Origin: Plantago elongata
Lineage: Eukaryota > Streptophyta > Magnoliopsida > Lamiales > Plantaginaceae
Assembly (NCBI GenBank): GCA_036897095.1
Contig: JAYMSP010002972.1
Location: 1 to 21,704, forward strand
Direction: 5' to 3'
DNA: 21,704 nt
Below are positions 20,274 through 21,704 of this stretch, one piece after another (positions within the stretch are counted from its first letter, which is position 1; the number at the start of each line of letters is the position of its first letter). The notes under the pieces were generated by a model, which made no database searches, was not told the DNA's origin, and saw only the letters and a list, made by a program, of their open reading frames with translations. The translations under genes were made by a program, and so were the position numbers.

Positions 20274-21120
20274 CAATTAATATATTAAAGTTAACACACT
20301 CATGCTCTACAATCCAAAATACAGTAACAATTATAGAGAAATTTTTTACAATTAACTATTTTTGTTTTTTAAAGTTATTTCATAACCTTTTTTTTTTATT
20401 CGACTCCAATTCAACTTTTTCGACGTTACACCAAATTAGTCGTTACGTTAGTTGACTGTTAAACATTTCAAAAAAGTTCACTTTTACACAAAAACCTTTT
20501 TTAAAAAAATTATTTTTTATTAATTTTTTTATTCTTCCTTTCCAATCTTGTTCATTCTTGACAATTTTAAAGTGTTATCAATTCTCAACAAAACTATTGA
20601 AAAAAGAATCACTTCCATGGAAGAAGCTTTAACGGTCATGAATTTTATATTGTTTAAATCTTGTCTTTCATCCATCTGATCCATGATCTTATTATTCTTT
20701 GAAATTTCTACGGAGAACCTTATTTATTTCGAAGGACCTAATATTGCATTCAAAATTTACAACAGAGAATATGCTAATGCGATGATATGTGAAGCTGAAA
20801 AATGGAGGATACAATTTGCGAAGTTTTTAAGGCAGTCACATTTACTATTTGGGATAATGAGAAGTTGTCACTCATGAAGATATAAACAAAAAAATGTATA
20901 TTCAATTGGTGCTCTAACTTTGTCAATTGGAGAGATAATTCATAAATACATTGTATAATACCCCCTCTGCTCCAGTTTAGAAGTTCTGTTGGGTTGGACA
21001 CAGTGCAACTAATTAATTATGTGGGATTATTGAAAGTGAAATCGTGGAGATAAATGTTGTGCGCCAGGACACATATTGTAATGCAACAAAATTGGCCTTC
21101 TTTTGATTATAATATTATTA
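20274..21120. other. AT-rich intergenic DNA with a possible Stowaway-like relic
   Basis: No gene is supported. ACCCCCTCTGCTCCAGTTTA near 20961 resembles a Stowaway-type terminus (CTCCCTCCGTCC) but no partner end was found, so it is at best a truncated relic. A 64-codon open frame at 20683-20877 has no recognisable domain. Confidence 0.4.
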
Positions 21121-21135
21121 GGGCTGCTCATTTTA

Positions 21136-21280
21136 TCCGTATCCGCGAATCCGGTCCGTTATTCGCGGAAAATGGACAGATACGGATCGATCCGTTAAAA
21201 AACGGACCGGATCGCGGATGAGGTTTTCCTTCATCCATTTTGAACGGATAAATCCGTCGGATATCCGTTCATCCGTTAGA
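21136..21280. repeat. palindromic cluster of ATCCGT/ACGGAT motifs
   Basis: At least seven copies of ATCCGT or its complement lie within about 145 bp. They form nested inverted repeats: CCGCGAAT (21143-21150) with ATTCGCGG (21161-21168), and CCGGTCCGTT (21151-21160) with AACGGACCGG (21201-21210). The left border TAGGGCTGCTCA resembles hAT-type ends, whose subterminal regions carry clustered CCG/CGG transposase-binding motifs. No matching right terminus is clear. Confidence 0.7.
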
Positions 21281-21488
21281 CTAGGGGTATTATTGGTATT
21301 TTACATTTGACCTAATTCTCTCCTAGTATATAGCATTAGCAGCCGCCATTCGTCCATTGTTGTTTCCATCCATTCTTCCTTCTCAGTTCTCCATTGTTTC
21401 CGTCTTCCTTCTTCCTTCTCCATTGTTTCCCAGTATCACCACATCGCAAGGCCATACTCACCTTCATCAATGCCTCATCAAATGCATT

Positions 21489-21704
21489 ATGAGTAGGAAA
21501 GCGGCCCAGGAGGCAATTGGGCTGTTGAAAGGGAGATGGAAAATTCTGCAGGATGTGAATGTTGGGCTGCATCATGCGCCTCAAATGATTGTGGCGTGTT
21601 GCGTTTTGCATAATCGATGTCAGATTGCGAGGGAGCCTGAACCGGAGATGTGGAAGGAACAGGAGGAAAATGGGCCGATGCAATGTGTTAGGTTAGATCT
21701 ATGG
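21489..21704 (+). CDS. PIF/Harbinger-type transposase/nuclease C-terminal fragment (runs off the window)
   Basis: The + frame from ATG 21489 is open for 72 codons to the window end. It reads SRKAAQEAIGLLKGRWKILQ, then a stretch ending HHAPQMIVACCVLHNRCQ and AREPEPEMW. The (F/L)GxLKGRWxxLQ and (A)CCVLHNxC motifs belong to the C-terminal part of DDE_Tnp_4 (HARBI1/ALP1-like) nucleases. The upstream frame, which should carry the first catalytic Asp residues, is absent: a stop and frame change precede the ATG and the upstream DNA is a C/T-rich, repeat-bearing stretch. This is therefore probably a truncated transposase, although a downstream exon of a host gene cannot be excluded. Whether the ATG is a real start is doubtful. 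Confidence 0.6.
   Translation, partial: MSRKAAQEAIGLLKGRWKILQDVNVGLHHAPQMIVACCVLHNRCQIAREPEPEMWKEQEENGPMQCVRLDLW

Noticed and set aside
20683..20877. 64-codon + strand open frame
   Set aside because: It has no recognised domain, splice context or conserved motif, and its length is expected by chance.
20957..21110. Stowaway-type MITE
   Set aside because: Only one terminus-like motif is present and imperfect; no partner end or TA duplication was found.
21336..21530. Minus-strand phrase NAFDEALMKV opposite the transposase fragment
   Set aside because: It resembles a transposase-like phrase on the opposite strand and tempted an inversion model, but it is short, lies in low-complexity C/T-rich DNA and has no further antisense similarity.

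Overview
The window looks like nuclear DNA from a flowering plant, almost certainly a eudicot. It is AT-rich and has spliced genes with GT-AG introns, long intergenic stretches, several families of small inverted-repeat transposons, and three recognisably plant-specific proteins. A decayed R1/late-blight-type NLR fragment hints at an asterid, but that is a weak clue. Repeats are not confined to intergenic DNA: one inverted-repeat element lies inside a gene intron.

Layout. 1-1.4 kb: the last two exons (+) of an unrecognised gene that enters from the left. 1.79-2.25 kb: a broken NLR resistance-gene relic. 2.3-5.5 kb: AT-rich intergenic DNA with small repeats and a tRNA-like patch. 5,997-8,138 (+): an intronless 713-aa U-box/ARM ubiquitin ligase, very close to PUB17. 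8,777-10,005 (-): a two-exon, 290-aa divergent heat-shock-factor-like protein. 10,583-12,696 (-): a four-exon, 510-aa secreted glycoprotein of a plant-specific family of unknown function. 14,047-16,848 (-): a two-exon, 391-aa class A4 heat stress transcription factor (HSFA4). Its 1.6-kb intron carries an inverted-repeat element built around a 20-bp minisatellite. 18-21.7 kb: a transposon graveyard with an 859-bp Mutator-like element, an RNase H-domain relic, a PIF/Harbinger-like MITE with a 3-bp target duplication, a palindromic ATCCGT cluster, and the C-terminal part of a PIF/Harbinger-type transposase running off the right end.

Functional links. The three minus-strand genes are separate transcription units. 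PUB17-type ligases act in immune and cell-death signalling, and HSFA4-type factors act in heat and oxidative stress, so the neighbourhood is stress-related, but nothing in the sequence shows co-regulation. The two HSF-fold genes flank the glycoprotein gene. HSFA4 keeps every canonical element (recognition helix, HR-A/B, NLS, AHA, NES). The neighbouring HSF-like protein keeps the fold but has Ser in place of the near-invariant recognition-helix Arg and a shortened oligomerisation region. From memory, Arabidopsis HSFA4A (At4g18880) also has a short HSF-like neighbour (At4g18870), so this pairing may be ancient.

The most interesting items are the divergent HSF with its altered recognition helix and the minisatellite-bearing foldback element in the HSFA4 intron. 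I found no CRISPR array, rRNA or intact tRNA, and no convincing new multi-gene system.
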